Of a DNA stretch of 64,000 nucleotides, positions 29,292 to 38,741 are shown one piece after another. The notes beneath the pieces are model-generated. The model had not been told where the DNA came from and made no database searches. It was given only the letters and a program-made list of their open reading frames with translations. Within the stretch, counting starts at the first letter, position 1. Each line of letters begins with the position of its first letter. The stretch comes from Mediterraneibacter butyricigenes (GTDB taxonomy: Bacteria > Bacillota > Clostridia > Lachnospirales > Lachnospiraceae). The DNA lies in contig NZ_BHGK01000001.1 in the NCBI RefSeq assembly GCF_003574295.1, forward strand, positions 558,001-622,000. The letters run 5' to 3'. Position numbers and translations under genes: made by a program.

Positions 29292-30402
29292 TTAGCCTGC
29301 GTTAAATTCTGATTTCAGATATGCGTTGATAAACAGATCCAGATCTCCGTCCATCACTGCCGACACGTTTCCTGTCTCCGCATTGGTCCGGTGATCCTTC
29401 ACCATCGTATAGGGCTGCATTACATAAGAACGGATCTGATTTCCGAATCCGATCTCTTTGATCTCTCCTCTGATATCTGAGACTTTATCAGCCTGTTCCT
29501 GTTGTTTTAAAATGTATAATTTTGACTTCAGCATCTGCATCGCCTTGTCCTTGTTCATGTGCTGAGAACGTTCATTCTGGCACTGTACCACAATTCCCGT
29601 CGGCAGATGGGTAATACGGACTGCCGAAGAAGTCTTGTTGATGTGCTGACCTCCGGCACCTCCTGCACGGTAAGTATCAATCCGCAGATCGTCATCATTG
29701 ATCTCCACATCCACATCTTCCTCAATATCCGGAATCACGTCACAGGACGCAAAAGAGGTCTGACGTTTTCCCGCCGCATTAAACGGAGAGATCCGCACCA
29801 GACGGTGCACCCCTTTTTCTGATTTCAGATACCCGTAGGCATTATCCCCCGCCACCTCAAAGGTCACGGCTTTTAAGCCCGCCACATCTCCATCCAGATA
29901 ATCCAGGACTTCTACCGAAAATCCTTTCTTCTCCGCCCAGCGGCTGTACATTCTATAAAGCATGCCTGCCCAGTCACAGGACTCTGTACCGCCGGCACCC
30001 GCATGGAGTGTCACGATAGCGTTGCTGCTGTCATATTTTCCGGAGAGCAGGGTCTGGATCCTGAATTCCTCCAGGCTTGCCTTGAAGGCTTCCAGTTCTT
30101 CCTGTATCTCTTCCGTCACACTTTCGTCCTGTTCCTCTTCGCTCATCTCAATGAGCATTTCCATTTCTTCGTAGGAATCTTTCAGATGATCAATCTTCTC
30201 CACATAATCCTGCAATCCTTTCAGCCGCTTCATCACCTGCTGCGACTCCTCCGGATCATCCCAGAATCCCGGTTCCTCGATCCTCTTTTCTAATTCCTCG
30301 ATCCGCTCTTTCTTTTCAGGGAGGTTAAAGTGAATCCCTCAATTCTTTCAGCGGTTCTTCATATGCCAGAAGCTCTGTTTTCAGTTCATCCAACAATACC
30401 AC
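29292..30402 (-). CDS. prfB: Peptide chain release factor 2, expressed by programmed +1 frameshift
   Basis: RF2 ends translation at UGA and UAA. The protein is made from two frames: a 25-codon part from a GTG at 30402 to CTT at 30328, then, skipping the T at 30327, a second part from 30326 to 29292. The joined product is 369 residues, the normal RF2 length. Motifs: SPF for stop-codon recognition (VRISPFNAAG) and GGQ for peptide release (AGGAGGQHINKTS). The first frame ends LRDSL then TAA; the second continues NLPEKKERIEELEKRI. The unusual point is that the recoded stop is UAA, not UGA. An ATG six codons upstream (30420) is the alternative start. It lies between secA and hom. Confidence 0.93.
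30324..30342 (-). promoter_or_regulatory. prfB: prfB +1 recoding site with UAA stop
   Basis: The mRNA-sense site reads GAGGGATTCACTTTAAC: a Shine-Dalgarno-like GAGGGA, four bases, then the slippery CTT and an in-frame TAA. Slipping CTT to TTT puts AAC (Asn) next and opens the RF2 frame. Confidence 0.85.
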
Positions 30403-30427
30403 CTTAATCACCTCTTTCATTTTAATA

Positions 30428-33004
30428 TTAAACTGCTTTTCTTCCGCAGCACTGTTTGTATTTTTTGCCGCTTCCGCAAGGACACGGGTCGTTCGGATAA
30501 ATCTTCTTTTCTTCCCGTTTCTTCGGTGCTTTTACCGCACTGTCATCCTTGTTGGTACCGGTTACTTTTGCGACCTGCTCTCTTTCAGCTTTCTGCTCTA
30601 CCCGGACATGGAACAAAGTACGTACCGTCGTCTCCGTAATGGAGTTGGTCATCTCCCCGAACATTTCATATCCAAGCATCTTGTATTCTACCAGCGGATC
30701 TCTCTGGCCATAAGCCTGGAGTCCGATTCCCTGACGGAGCTGATCCATGTCGTCGATGTGATCCATCCATTTTGCATCGATAACTTTTAAGAGAACCACT
30801 CGCTCCAATTCCCGCAGATGTTCTGGTTCCGGGAATTCTGCCTCTTTTGCCTCGTAAGCCTTGACCGCACGTTCCTTCAGCAGATGCTTCAACTCTTTCT
30901 GCTGCATTCCGCTTATATCCTCTTTGGTCGGCAGCGCCAGAGACGGAATGGTATTTTTCAGGCTGACTTCCAGTTCGGTCAGATCCCATTCCTCAGAATC
31001 CTGATCTGCAGATATACAGCGATCCACCGTATTTTCCACATAATCTGTAATCATGTGGTAGATCGGATCTCTCATATTTTCTCCGTCCAGAACCTGACGT
31101 CTCTCTTCGTAAATGATCTCTCTTTGCTCATTCATGACCTGATCATATTCCAACAGGTTCTTACGAATTCCAAAGTTGTTGTTCTCGATCTTCTTCTGTG
31201 CCTTTTCGATGGCGTTAGACAGCATCTTATGCTCAATCTGCTCTCCATCTTCTACGCCCAGAGTATTGAACACATCCATCAGACGTTCTGATCCGAACAG
31301 ACGCATCAGATCATCTTCCAGGGAAATGTAGAATCTGGATTCTCCCGGATCTCCCTGTCGTCCGGAACGTCCACGCAACTGATTATCGATACGTCTGGAT
31401 TCGTGACGCTCTGTACCGATGATCTTCAGACCTCCGGCCTTCTTTGCATCCTCGTCCAGCTTGATATCCGTACCACGACCTGCCATATTGGTCGCGATGG
31501 TCACGGCTCCGTGTACTCCGGCATCTGCGACGATCTCTGCCTCCAGTTCATGATATTTCGCATTCAACACATTATGCTGGATTCCTTCTTTTCTTAACAT
31601 CTTGCTGAGCAGCTCAGAAACCTCAATGGTGATCGTACCTACCAGAACCGGTTGTCCGGTTGCATGGGCACGTTTGACTTCTTCTACTACTGCCTCATAT
31701 TTTTCCCGTTTTGTCTTATAAACGGCATCTTCCAGATCCACTCTCTGTACCGGTACATTAGTCGGAATCTCGATTACGTCCATTCCGTAAATATCACGGA
31801 ACTCTTTTTCCTCAGTCAGAGCCGTACCGGTCATACCGCACTTCTTATCGAACTTATTAAACAGGTTCTGGAATGTAATGGTCGCCAGTGTCTTACTTTC
31901 TCTTCTTACCTTTACATGCTCCTTCGCCTCGATTGCCTGATGCAAACCGTCGGAATAACGACGTCCCGGCATGATACGTCCGGTAAACTCATCGACGATC
32001 ATGACTTCATTGTCCGGAGTCACCACATAATCCTGATCACGGAACATCAGATAATGCGCACGCAAAGCCAGGATAATGTTGTGCTGGATCTCCAGGTTCT
32101 CTGCATCTGCCAGGTTATCGATGTGGAAGAATTTCTCAACTTTTCGCACACCATCTTCTGTCAGGTTGATATTTTTCTCCTTTTCATTGACGATGAAATC
32201 CCCGGTCTCTTCGATATCTTCTCCCAGGATGGCATTCATCTTGGAAAATTCACCGCTTGCCTCTCCACGTACCAACTGACGCGCCAGGATATCGCAGGCT
32301 TCATACAGCTTTGTGGATTTGCCGCTCTGTCCGGAAATGATCAGCGGAGTACGTGCCTCGTCGATCAGGACAGAGTCCACCTCATCAATGACCGCAAAAT
32401 GCAACCCTCTTTGTACCAGTTGCTTCTTGTAAACCACCATGTTGTCACGCAGGTAGTCGAATCCCAGTTCATTGTTGGTTACATAAGTAATATCACAGTT
32501 GTAGGCAGCCCGTCTTTCTTCGTTGTCCATAGAGTTCAGAACCACGCCGACTGTCAGCCCCAGAAATTCATGAACCTTTCCCATCCATTCCGCATCACGC
32601 TTTGCCAGGTAATCATTGACCGTGACGATATGGACACCCTGTCCGTCCAGTGCGTTTAAGTAAGCCGGAAGTGTGGATACCAGAGTCTTACCTTCACCGG
32701 TCTTCATTTCAGCAATTCGTCCCTGATGCAGGATAATACCACCGATCAACTGTACCCGGTAGTGGCGCATTCCCAGGACTCTGGTTGCAGCCTCTCTTAC
32801 TACGGCGTATGCCTCCGGAAGAATATCATCCAGAGTCTCTCCTTCTGAAAGGCGTTTCTTAAATTCCTGTGTCTTGCCTCTCAACTCTTCATCGGACAAA
32901 ACCTGCATCTCAGATCCCAATGCTTCAATATGATCTACGATCGGATAAATCCGTTTCAGCTCATTTTCACTGTGAGTTCCAAAAATCTTTTCAATTAAAC
33001 CCAT
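30428..33004 (-). CDS. secA: Protein translocase ATPase SecA
   Basis: Motor ATPase that pushes preproteins through SecYEG. The 858-residue product has NBD1 with Walker [15 protein letters not shown]-like [13 protein letters not shown], the preprotein cross-linking domain, NBD2 with [23 protein letters not shown] split over the motif region, the helical scaffold and wing domains, and the C-terminal zinc motif [13 protein letters not shown] that binds SecB or the ribosome. RBS AAGGAG. It sits between hisA and prfB on the same strand. Confidence 0.97.
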   Translation of the reverse strand: MGLIEKIFGTHSENELKRIYPIVDHIEALGSEMQVLSDEELRGKTQEFKKRLSEGETLDDILPEAYAVVREAATRVLGMRHYRVQLIGGIILHQGRIAEMKTGEGKTLVSTLPAYLNALDGQGVHIVTVNDYLAKRDAEWMGKVHEFLGLTVGVVLNSMDNEERRAAYNCDITYVTNNELGFDYLRDNMVVYKKQLVQRGLHFAVIDEVDSVLIDEARTPLIISGQSGKSTKLYEACDILARQLVRGEASGEFSKMNAILGEDIEETGDFIVNEKEKNINLTEDGVRKVEKFFHIDNLADAENLEIQHNIILALRAHYLMFRDQDYVVTPDNEVMIVDEFTGRIMPGRRYSDGLHQAIEAKEHVKVRRESKTLATITFQNLFNKFDKKCGMTGTALTEEKEFRDIYGMDVIEIPTNVPVQRVDLEDAVYKTKREKYEAVVEEVKRAHATGQPVLVGTITIEVSELLSKMLRKEGIQHNVLNAKYHELEAEIVADAGVHGAVTIATNMAGRGTDIKLDEDAKKAGGLKIIGTERHESRRIDNQLRGRSGRQGDPGESRFYISLEDDLMRLFGSERLMDVFNTLGVEDGEQIEHKMLSNAIEKAQKKIENNNFGIRKNLLEYDQVMNEQREIIYEERRQVLDGENMRDPIYHMITDYVENTVDRCISADQDSEEWDLTELEVSLKNTIPSLALPTKEDISGMQQKELKHLLKERAVKAYEAKEAEFPEPEHLRELERVVLLKVIDAKWMDHIDDMDQLRQGIGLQAYGQRDPLVEYKMLGYEMFGEMTNSITETTVRTLFHVRVEQKAEREQVAKVTGTNKDDSAVKAPKKREEKKIYPNDPCPCGSGKKYKQCCGRKAV

Positions 33005-33050
33005 AATCTACTCCTTGTTCGTTTAGTCTCACCTATTCCACATTCTAGCA

Positions 33051-33827
33051 CTATATCCTGCTTTCTTCAACTATCTTTCGATAGGGGATTGTTCCTCCGA
33101 AAAGATCTAGTGCACTTCCGATGGTATAATCCAGTTTCCCCCGGCTCAGATCCGCAAATTCCTGCAATTCCTCCAGACTTCCGATTCCTCCGGCATAAGT
33201 CATACTTCTTTTGCCCCATTCTGCCAGCAGACGAACCAGATCTTTCTCCACGCCGGATGCTTTTCCTTCCACATCCACGCCATGAATCAGAAATTCGTCA
33301 CATTGCGCGGAAAGTTCGTCCAGAATCTCCGCATTCACACAGACCTCTGTAAACTTCTGCCAGCGATCCGTCACCACATAATAGTCTCCGTCCTTTTTCC
33401 GACAGCTCAGATCCAGCACCAAATGTTCTGTTCCCACGACATGTACCAGTTCTTTTAACCGTTCCTGATCCATCTTGCCGTCCCGGAATACATAAGAAGT
33501 CACGATCACATGGGTAGCCCCCGCCTTCAGATATTCTTCCGCATTATAAGGGGTGATTCCTCCTCCGATCTGCATTCCGCCCGGATAGGCACGGAGTGCT
33601 TCCAGTGCCTGTCTCTTTGTCTCCTTATAATAAGGAGAAGTCTCCGGATTCAACAGAATAATATGTCCGCCTTTCAGGCCGTCCTTCCGGTACTGTCTGG
33701 CATACCAGGCCGCATCCAGATCCGATGCAAAATTAGTACGTGCCTGATCGCCTTCGTCTTTCAGGCTTCCGCCTACGATCTGCTTGACCGTTCCGTTATG
33801 TATATCAATACAGGGTCGAAATCTCAT
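33051..33827 (-). CDS. hisA: ProFAR isomerase HisA, eukaryote-like type
   Basis: Converts ProFAR to PRFAR in histidine synthesis. The 258-residue protein is a TIM barrel of the subtype related to yeast His6 rather than the common bacterial HisA: it begins MRFRPCIDIHNGTVKQIVGG, with the first catalytic Asp in CIDIH and the second in a HGVDVEGK segment. No other his genes are nearby, so it stands alone ahead of secA. The leader is structured and has an extended -10 promoter. The isomerase call is good; whether the organism has a full pathway elsewhere is not visible. Confidence 0.88.
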   Translation of the reverse strand: MRFRPCIDIHNGTVKQIVGGSLKDEGDQARTNFASDLDAAWYARQYRKDGLKGGHIILLNPETSPYYKETKRQALEALRAYPGGMQIGGGITPYNAEEYLKAGATHVIVTSYVFRDGKMDQERLKELVHVVGTEHLVLDLSCRKKDGDYYVVTDRWQKFTEVCVNAEILDELSAQCDEFLIHGVDVEGKASGVEKDLVRLLAEWGKRSMTYAGGIGSLEELQEFADLSRGKLDYTIGSALDLFGGTIPYRKIVEESRI

Positions 33828-33869
33828 AATTCATCCTTTCTGCGTTCCTCTTCCGCTAACGCTCATTAT

Positions 33870-33925
33870 CCCATGATGCGCACCTTCGGTGCCTGACGCC
33901 GGCGCTTCGCGACAGCTACCATGGG
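33870..33925. other. GC-rich palindromic element in the hisA leader
   Basis: CCCATG and CATGGG bracket a nested GCACC-TTC-GGTGC hairpin and the palindrome CGCCGGCG. It is richer in GC than its surroundings and would sit near the 5' end of the hisA transcript. Confidence 0.5.
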
Positions 33926-33940
33926 CGCCATTCATTGCAC

Positions 33941-33949
33941 ATTATAGCA
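33941..33949 (-). promoter_or_regulatory. Extended -10 promoter for hisA
   Basis: The minus strand reads TGCTATAAT, a perfect extended -10, about 115 bases before the hisA start. It abuts the terminator of the lipoprotein gene, and no canonical -35 is seen. Confidence 0.6.
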
Positions 33950-33950
33950 T

Positions 33951-33995
33951 AAAAAAACTGCGCCGACACTTCTTTTTGTCTGCACAGTCTTTTTC
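33951..33995. terminator. Intrinsic terminator after the lipoprotein gene
   Basis: On the minus strand ACTGTGCAGAC pairs with GTCGGCGCAGT (one A-G mismatch and one wobble), followed by a seven-T run. A-rich on the other side too, so it may work both ways. Confidence 0.8.
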
Positions 33996-34002
33996 TCTTT
34001 TC

Positions 34003-34344
34003 TTATTTCTTTACGGAATCGTTGTTGGTCTGGCTCTGGTCTTTTGTCAGGTCATCAGCAGTCTTGTCAATTCCGTCGGTCACGTCATCGGTCAGATCAT
34101 CCACGCCGTCTGTAGCATCATCGATCACCTGATCTGCCGCGCCGTTTCCGGCATTGTCTGTTCCGTTGTCCCGCTCGTCCGTATTGTAGGTTCCTGCACC
34201 GTTCATTTCGTTTTTCTTGTCGGTTCCTTCTGTCGCCTCATTGACTCCGGCACCGTTGTCTGCATTATTTCTTCCGCAGGCTGTGATTCCTGTCATCAGC
34301 AGAACACACATTGAAACCATTAAAACTCTTTTCCATATTTTCAT
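34003..34344 (-). CDS. Small Asp/Thr-rich lipoprotein of unknown function
   Basis: The 113-residue product has a basic N-terminus, a hydrophobic signal (VLMVSMCVLLMTG) and a lipobox ITAC, so it should be lipid-anchored after cleavage before Cys. The mature part is low complexity, rich in Asn, Asp, Thr and Gly, with repeating DDATDGVDDLTDDVTDGID units that could form an amphipathic acidic helix. The start at 34344 follows AAGGGAGATATGCT; an ATG seven codons earlier is less likely. It has its own terminator. No function can be assigned. Confidence 0.72.
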   Translation of the reverse strand: MKIWKRVLMVSMCVLLMTGITACGRNNADNGAGVNEATEGTDKKNEMNGAGTYNTDERDNGTDNAGNGAADQVIDDATDGVDDLTDDVTDGIDKTADDLTKDQSQTNNDSVKK

Positions 34345-34515
34345 AGCATATCTCCCTTTCATCAATGAATTCTTTACTGGTAATATTCCCAGTTCTTCCT
34401 TCCTTATGCATGGGAGTTTTTTATGATATGTTTCCAGAGTTTGTTTTTCGGAATTTTTTTGAATTTCATTTTTTAAGTTTCATTTTCCAGACCGTCATTT
34501 TTCAAAGATTCTGAT

Positions 34516-36468
34516 TTATATTTTTTCTTTTAATGTTCCGTTTCGATATGCCGCCAGAAGAACTTCCAGATCGTGCACCTGTCCTCTCAGTTCCAGACCG
34601 ATATCGGTATCTCCTACCAGGCGTCGCTCCACAACCCGCTTCACGATCATGGTCTCGGAATGGATATCTGTTCCCTTCTGGATTGCAGCCTCTTTGGATT
34701 CAAATGGCTCATGCGCCACCAGCAGAAGTCCATAGGAATTATAGATCAGTGTATAACCCGCAATTCCCGTTTCTTTCTGATAGGCTCGTGAAAATCCTCC
34801 ATCGATAACCAGCACTTTTCCGTTACATTTGATCGGACTCTCACCATTTTTCAGTTTCACCGGCACATGGCCATTGATGATATGGGTTCCTTCTCTCAGC
34901 AGTCCGAATCCGTCCAGGATCCGATCTACTACTTCTTCTTTTTCCAGCAATTTATAGTATGGATTTTTCTTTTCCACATGGGTTTCCTTCTCCGCCAGGA
35001 AATACCGTTCAAAGGTCGCCATCTTATCCTTGCCAAACAGCGGGGAATCCGGATGCAGCCAAATATACCACATCACATCTTTTCCCTTTAGTTTCTCACT
35101 GGGATTCAATGCAAAAAAGCCTTTTCTCACATAGCTTTCCACTGCCTCGTAAAGCTGCTGTCCTTTATAAGTTTTTCCATACAGCGTCACCGGTTTCAGT
35201 TCTCCGTCTTCCGTCAGCGGAACACAGCCATGATACAGAAGATTCTTATTATAGACTTTATACAATCCGCCCTTTGCCAGCAGAAATCTCATATGACTCT
35301 GCAGCTTCTCACAGCCCAGAAACGCCTTTTCCAGACGCTCCATGATTTCTTCTTCCTCTTCCGTCAACTGATAGGGGTGTTCCGGATCCACGGTCGGAAA
35401 ATTCAGATCCAGCATCCGGTAAGATGTTCCATCCAGGTTGATGGTCCCTTCCTCCCAGTTGATCCGATGCAGGAGATTACGCCCCTCCAGTTTAAACTGC
35501 GGATTCCGGGCAATGATCTGTCCCTCCACTTTAAACTGGATGATAGAAATCGCCTTATGGATCTTCTGGTTCATCTCCGTCTCCGCCCGATCTGGGCGCT
35601 GTGTTCCTTTCAATTTAAAACATTCACAGGGATCTCCCTCATAGACCCGCATAGCATAGGTAGCCAGCGGAAGCAGGTTAATCCCGTATCCATCTTCCAG
35701 AATATCCATGTTCCCATATCTGGCACAGATCCTGATCACATTTGCCATACAACCCCACTGCCCGGCCGCGGCTCCCATCCAGAGTACATCATGGTTTCCC
35801 CACTGGATATCCACGGAATGATACTTCTGAAGCATATCCATAATAATATGCGGACCCGGACCTCTGTCGTAGACATCTCCCAGAATATGTAAATGATCCA
35901 CCACTAGCCTCTGGATCAGTTCGGAGATCGCACAGATAAATTCTTCTGCCCTCCGAATCCGGATGATGGTTGCGATGATCTTGTTATAATAGGACTCTTT
36001 ATCCATTCCGACCTGTTTCTCCGTAATCAGTTCCTCGATTACATAGGCAAAATCTTTCGGCAATGCCTTCCGTACTTTGGATCTGGTATATTTGCTGGCA
36101 GAACGTTTGCTCAGCTCGATCAGACGGAACAGATTGATCTTATACCAGTCATCCATGTTTTCTTCCGTCTTTTTTACCATCTCCATCCGCTCTTTCGGAT
36201 AGTAGACCAGCGTAGCCAGTTCCTGCTTGTCTTTTGCAGTCAGTGTATTGCCAAACACATCGTCGATCTTTCTTCTGACAGAACCCGATCCGTTTTTCAA
36301 CACATGTGCAAACGCCTCGTATTCCCCGTGAATATCCGTCAGAAAATGTTCCGTTCCTTTTGGCAGATTTAAGATTGCCTCCAGATTAATGATCTCCGTC
36401 GCTGCTGCCGCAATGGTCGGATAGAGATCCGACATCCGTTCCAGATAACGTTGTTCCAAACGCTTCAT
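34516..36468 (-). CDS. fbp: Fructose-1,6-bisphosphatase, class III
   Basis: The gluconeogenic phosphatase of the Firmicute type, unrelated to the E. coli enzyme. The 650-residue length is typical, and metallophosphatase motifs are visible: TDIHGEYEAF, HILGDVYDRGPGPH, WGNHDVLWMGAAAG and the later INGHVPVK and VIDGGFSRAY. It probably follows dapB with a gap of 78 bases. In Bacillus the gene is weakly expressed; nothing here shows its control. Confidence 0.95.
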   Translation of the reverse strand: MKRLEQRYLERMSDLYPTIAAAATEIINLEAILNLPKGTEHFLTDIHGEYEAFAHVLKNGSGSVRRKIDDVFGNTLTAKDKQELATLVYYPKERMEMVKKTEENMDDWYKINLFRLIELSKRSASKYTRSKVRKALPKDFAYVIEELITEKQVGMDKESYYNKIIATIIRIRRAEEFICAISELIQRLVVDHLHILGDVYDRGPGPHIIMDMLQKYHSVDIQWGNHDVLWMGAAAGQWGCMANVIRICARYGNMDILEDGYGINLLPLATYAMRVYEGDPCECFKLKGTQRPDRAETEMNQKIHKAISIIQFKVEGQIIARNPQFKLEGRNLLHRINWEEGTINLDGTSYRMLDLNFPTVDPEHPYQLTEEEEEIMERLEKAFLGCEKLQSHMRFLLAKGGLYKVYNKNLLYHGCVPLTEDGELKPVTLYGKTYKGQQLYEAVESYVRKGFFALNPSEKLKGKDVMWYIWLHPDSPLFGKDKMATFERYFLAEKETHVEKKNPYYKLLEKEEVVDRILDGFGLLREGTHIINGHVPVKLKNGESPIKCNGKVLVIDGGFSRAYQKETGIAGYTLIYNSYGLLLVAHEPFESKEAAIQKGTDIHSETMIVKRVVERRLVGDTDIGLELRGQVHDLEVLLAAYRNGTLKEKI

Positions 36469-36546
36469 ACTTTCCCCATTTCTCTGTCTTTACAGATCTG
36501 AAACCTTCCCTCTGTGCGCCCAATATTTTTAAGCAAAATCTGTCAG

Positions 36547-37305
36547 TTAAAATTGAATCACGTCTCCCATGTCATACATGCCCGCCGGCAGTCCTGCCAG
36601 GAATTTGGCTGCTTCTACCGCCCCTTTGCCAAATACGCTTCTGGAATAAGCTGTATGCCTGAACTCGATCACTTCGTCCACTCCGGCAAAGATCACTTCA
36701 TGTTCCCCTACGATGGTTCCACCGCGCACCGCTGAGATTCCGATCTCCTTTTCGTCTCGTTTCTGACGTCTCTGGCTTCTGTCATACACATAAGTATATG
36801 CGTTGTCCAGCGCTTCATTCACAGAATCCGCCAGTGCGATGGCTGTTCCGCTCGGTGCATCCAGCTTCTGATTGTGATGACGCTCCACCAGTTCAATGTC
36901 ATAACCTGCAGGTCCTAATACCTTTGCCGCATTCTGAAGCAGTTTTAACAACAGATTAATTCCGACCGACATATTTGCGGATTTCAGAATTGCAACTTTT
37001 TTGGAGCTCTCCTTTACTTCTTCCAACTGTGCCTCAGACAGACCTGTGGTACACAGAACCACCGGAACCTGTTTTTCGGTGCAATAAGCCAGGACCCCGT
37101 CTACTGCTGATGCATTGGAGAAGTCGATTACGACATCTGCTTCCACATCACAATCTGCAATCTTTTCGAAGACCGGATAATCATTCGGTACTGCTGTATA
37201 TGCGTCCACTCCCGCTACAATCTCAATATTTTCATCTGCTTTGATCAGGTCTGTAATCACCCGTCCCATTTTTCCGTTACATCCATGCATAATTGCTTTT
37301 ACCAT
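36547..37305 (-). CDS. dapB: 4-hydroxy-tetrahydrodipicolinate reductase
   Basis: Second step of the diaminopimelate/lysine branch. The 252-residue protein has the N-terminal nucleotide-binding motif MHGCNGKMGRVI, the catalytic ERHHNQKLDAPSGTA motif (His-His and Lys) and C-terminal oligomerisation part. The start at 37305 follows GGAGGACAATACA. It lies 185 bases after dapA, with a probable terminator between, so expression may be partly uncoupled from dapA. Confidence 0.96.
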   Translation of the reverse strand: MVKAIMHGCNGKMGRVITDLIKADENIEIVAGVDAYTAVPNDYPVFEKIADCDVEADVVIDFSNASAVDGVLAYCTEKQVPVVLCTTGLSEAQLEEVKESSKKVAILKSANMSVGINLLLKLLQNAAKVLGPAGYDIELVERHHNQKLDAPSGTAIALADSVNEALDNAYTYVYDRSQRRQKRDEKEIGISAVRGGTIVGEHEVIFAGVDEVIEFRHTAYSRSVFGKGAVEAAKFLAGLPAGMYDMGDVIQF

Positions 37306-37429
37306 TGTATTGTCCTCCATATTCTTTATGATTCTTGATCTTTCATGATTTCTGTTTCTTCATGTTTTCCTCTGTACCCTCCGGCACATTTTATCATTTG
37401 GTTCTGTCTGAATTATCACCTGAACAAGA

Positions 37430-37476
37430 AAAGGATATCACAGTCGTCCCTACAACTCAACCTATGATATCCCTTT
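37430..37476 (-). terminator. Probable terminator after dapA
   Basis: On the minus strand AAAGGGATATCA and TGATATCCTTTT form a stem with a loop of about 24 bases, followed by T-rich sequence. The long loop lowers confidence. Confidence 0.5.
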
Positions 37477-37490
37477 CACAATTTACGTTT

Positions 37491-38381
37491 TTATGTCAGT
37501 TTGATTCCGAAATCAACCATTGCCTTTTTCAGACTCTCTGTATGTTCTGCGGAAAGTTCAGACAGCGGCATACGCAATCCGCCTACTTCCATTCCCATCA
37601 GATTCAACGCTTTCTTTACCGGAATCGGATTGACTTCGCAGAATAACTGTTCAACCAACGGCAGTGCTTTCAACTGCAGATCTCGGCTTCCTTTTACATC
37701 TCCTGCCTGGAATTTCGCTACGATATCATGAGCCTCCTGCGGTGCCACGTTGGACAGTACAGAAATCACACCTTTTCCTCCGACGGAAAGAATCGGCACA
37801 ATCTGATCGTCATTTCCGGAATAAAGATCAATGTTGCCATCTGTCAGCTGCATGATCTTGGAGATCTGAGAAATGTTACCGGATGCCTCTTTCACTCCAA
37901 CGATATTATCTACTTCCTTTACCAGAGTTGCAACAGTCGCCGGTTCGATGTTTACTCCGGTACGGCTTGCCACGCTGTAAAGAATGATCGGAGCCTTTGC
38001 TTCTGCCGCCACTGCTTTGTAGTGGGCAATCAGTCCGTTCTGGGTCGTCTTATTATAATAAGGAGTTACCAGAAGAAGTCCGTCTACTCCATCTTCTACC
38101 GCTTCTTTGGAAAGATCAATCGCCGTACGGGTACAGTTGGAACCGGTTCCTGCGATGACCGGAATCCGTCCTTTGGTTCTCTCGACTGTAAACTTAATAC
38201 AGTCCATATGCTCCTCTTCCGTCAATGTGGAAGATTCTCCTGTGGTTCCACAGATAATGATGGCATCGGTTCCACCGTTACAGTGGAAATCGATCAGCTC
38301 ATCCAGTTTGTCATAATTTACACTTCCGTCTGCCTGAAATGGGGTAACAATCGCTACTCCTGCTCCTTCAAATATACTCAT
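37491..38381 (-). CDS. dapA: 4-hydroxy-tetrahydrodipicolinate synthase
   Basis: Condenses pyruvate with aspartate semialdehyde, the first step toward diaminopimelate for peptidoglycan and lysine. The 296-residue TIM barrel has the GTTGESSTLT substrate motif, the catalytic Tyr in LLLVTPYYNKTTQNG and the Schiff-base Lys in IVGVKEASGN. The start at 38381 follows GAGGAGGACCGC; an ATG 21 bases upstream has no RBS. A near-consensus promoter lies directly upstream, with no lysine riboswitch. Confidence 0.96.
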   Translation of the reverse strand: MSIFEGAGVAIVTPFQADGSVNYDKLDELIDFHCNGGTDAIIICGTTGESSTLTEEEHMDCIKFTVERTKGRIPVIAGTGSNCTRTAIDLSKEAVEDGVDGLLLVTPYYNKTTQNGLIAHYKAVAAEAKAPIILYSVASRTGVNIEPATVATLVKEVDNIVGVKEASGNISQISKIMQLTDGNIDLYSGNDDQIVPILSVGGKGVISVLSNVAPQEAHDIVAKFQAGDVKGSRDLQLKALPLVEQLFCEVNPIPVKKALNLMGMEVGGLRMPLSELSAEHTESLKKAMVDFGIKLT

Positions 38382-38741
38382 GCGGTCCTCCTCTATTGTC
38401 ATTTAAATTCATTGCCTTTTGCATCAAATTTTATCATCAAACGCCTGGTATGTCAATCACCGTACTTCTGCCGATTTCCGGTTTCTACTGTATGAACTTC
38501 TGCCAGTTTCTGTCACTGATTCCATCTGTTAGATGTATCGGAGCCAGAGCCTTACTTTCCAGCCCAAAGCATTTCCTGCTTTTCCGTCGTATACACGTAA
38601 TATATTCAAATTATCTTAATATACACTTTTCAGACACTGTCTCATTTTTTGTCGATTTATTTTGTTCTAACAGGCTTTTTCAAGACATAAATTTAGTAAT
38701 GACTCTAAAATACCACAAAGAGGAAGGGAGAATTACATATT
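38382..38741. other. 360-base divergent intergenic region between dapA and the SSB-like gene
   Basis: Contains the dapA promoter on the minus strand near its left end. The rest has no gene; I found no lysine riboswitch or T-box signature. An A/T-rich stretch at 38590-38740 probably holds the promoter for the plus-strand gene, but no clear -35/-10 pair stood out. Confidence 0.5.
38428..38456 (-). promoter_or_regulatory. Near-consensus sigma-A promoter of dapA
   Basis: On the minus strand a perfect -35 TTGACA and a -10 TAAAAT are separated by exactly 17 bases. The expected start site is about 40 bases before the dapA ATG. Confidence 0.85.

Noticed and set aside
28063-29292. T-box leader for homoserine dehydrogenase
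   Set aside because: hom begins eight bases after prfB, leaving no leader.
38382-38741. Lysine riboswitch or T-box before dapA
   Set aside because: The promoter lies only about 60-75 bases before the ATG, too short for either RNA, and no conserved core was seen.
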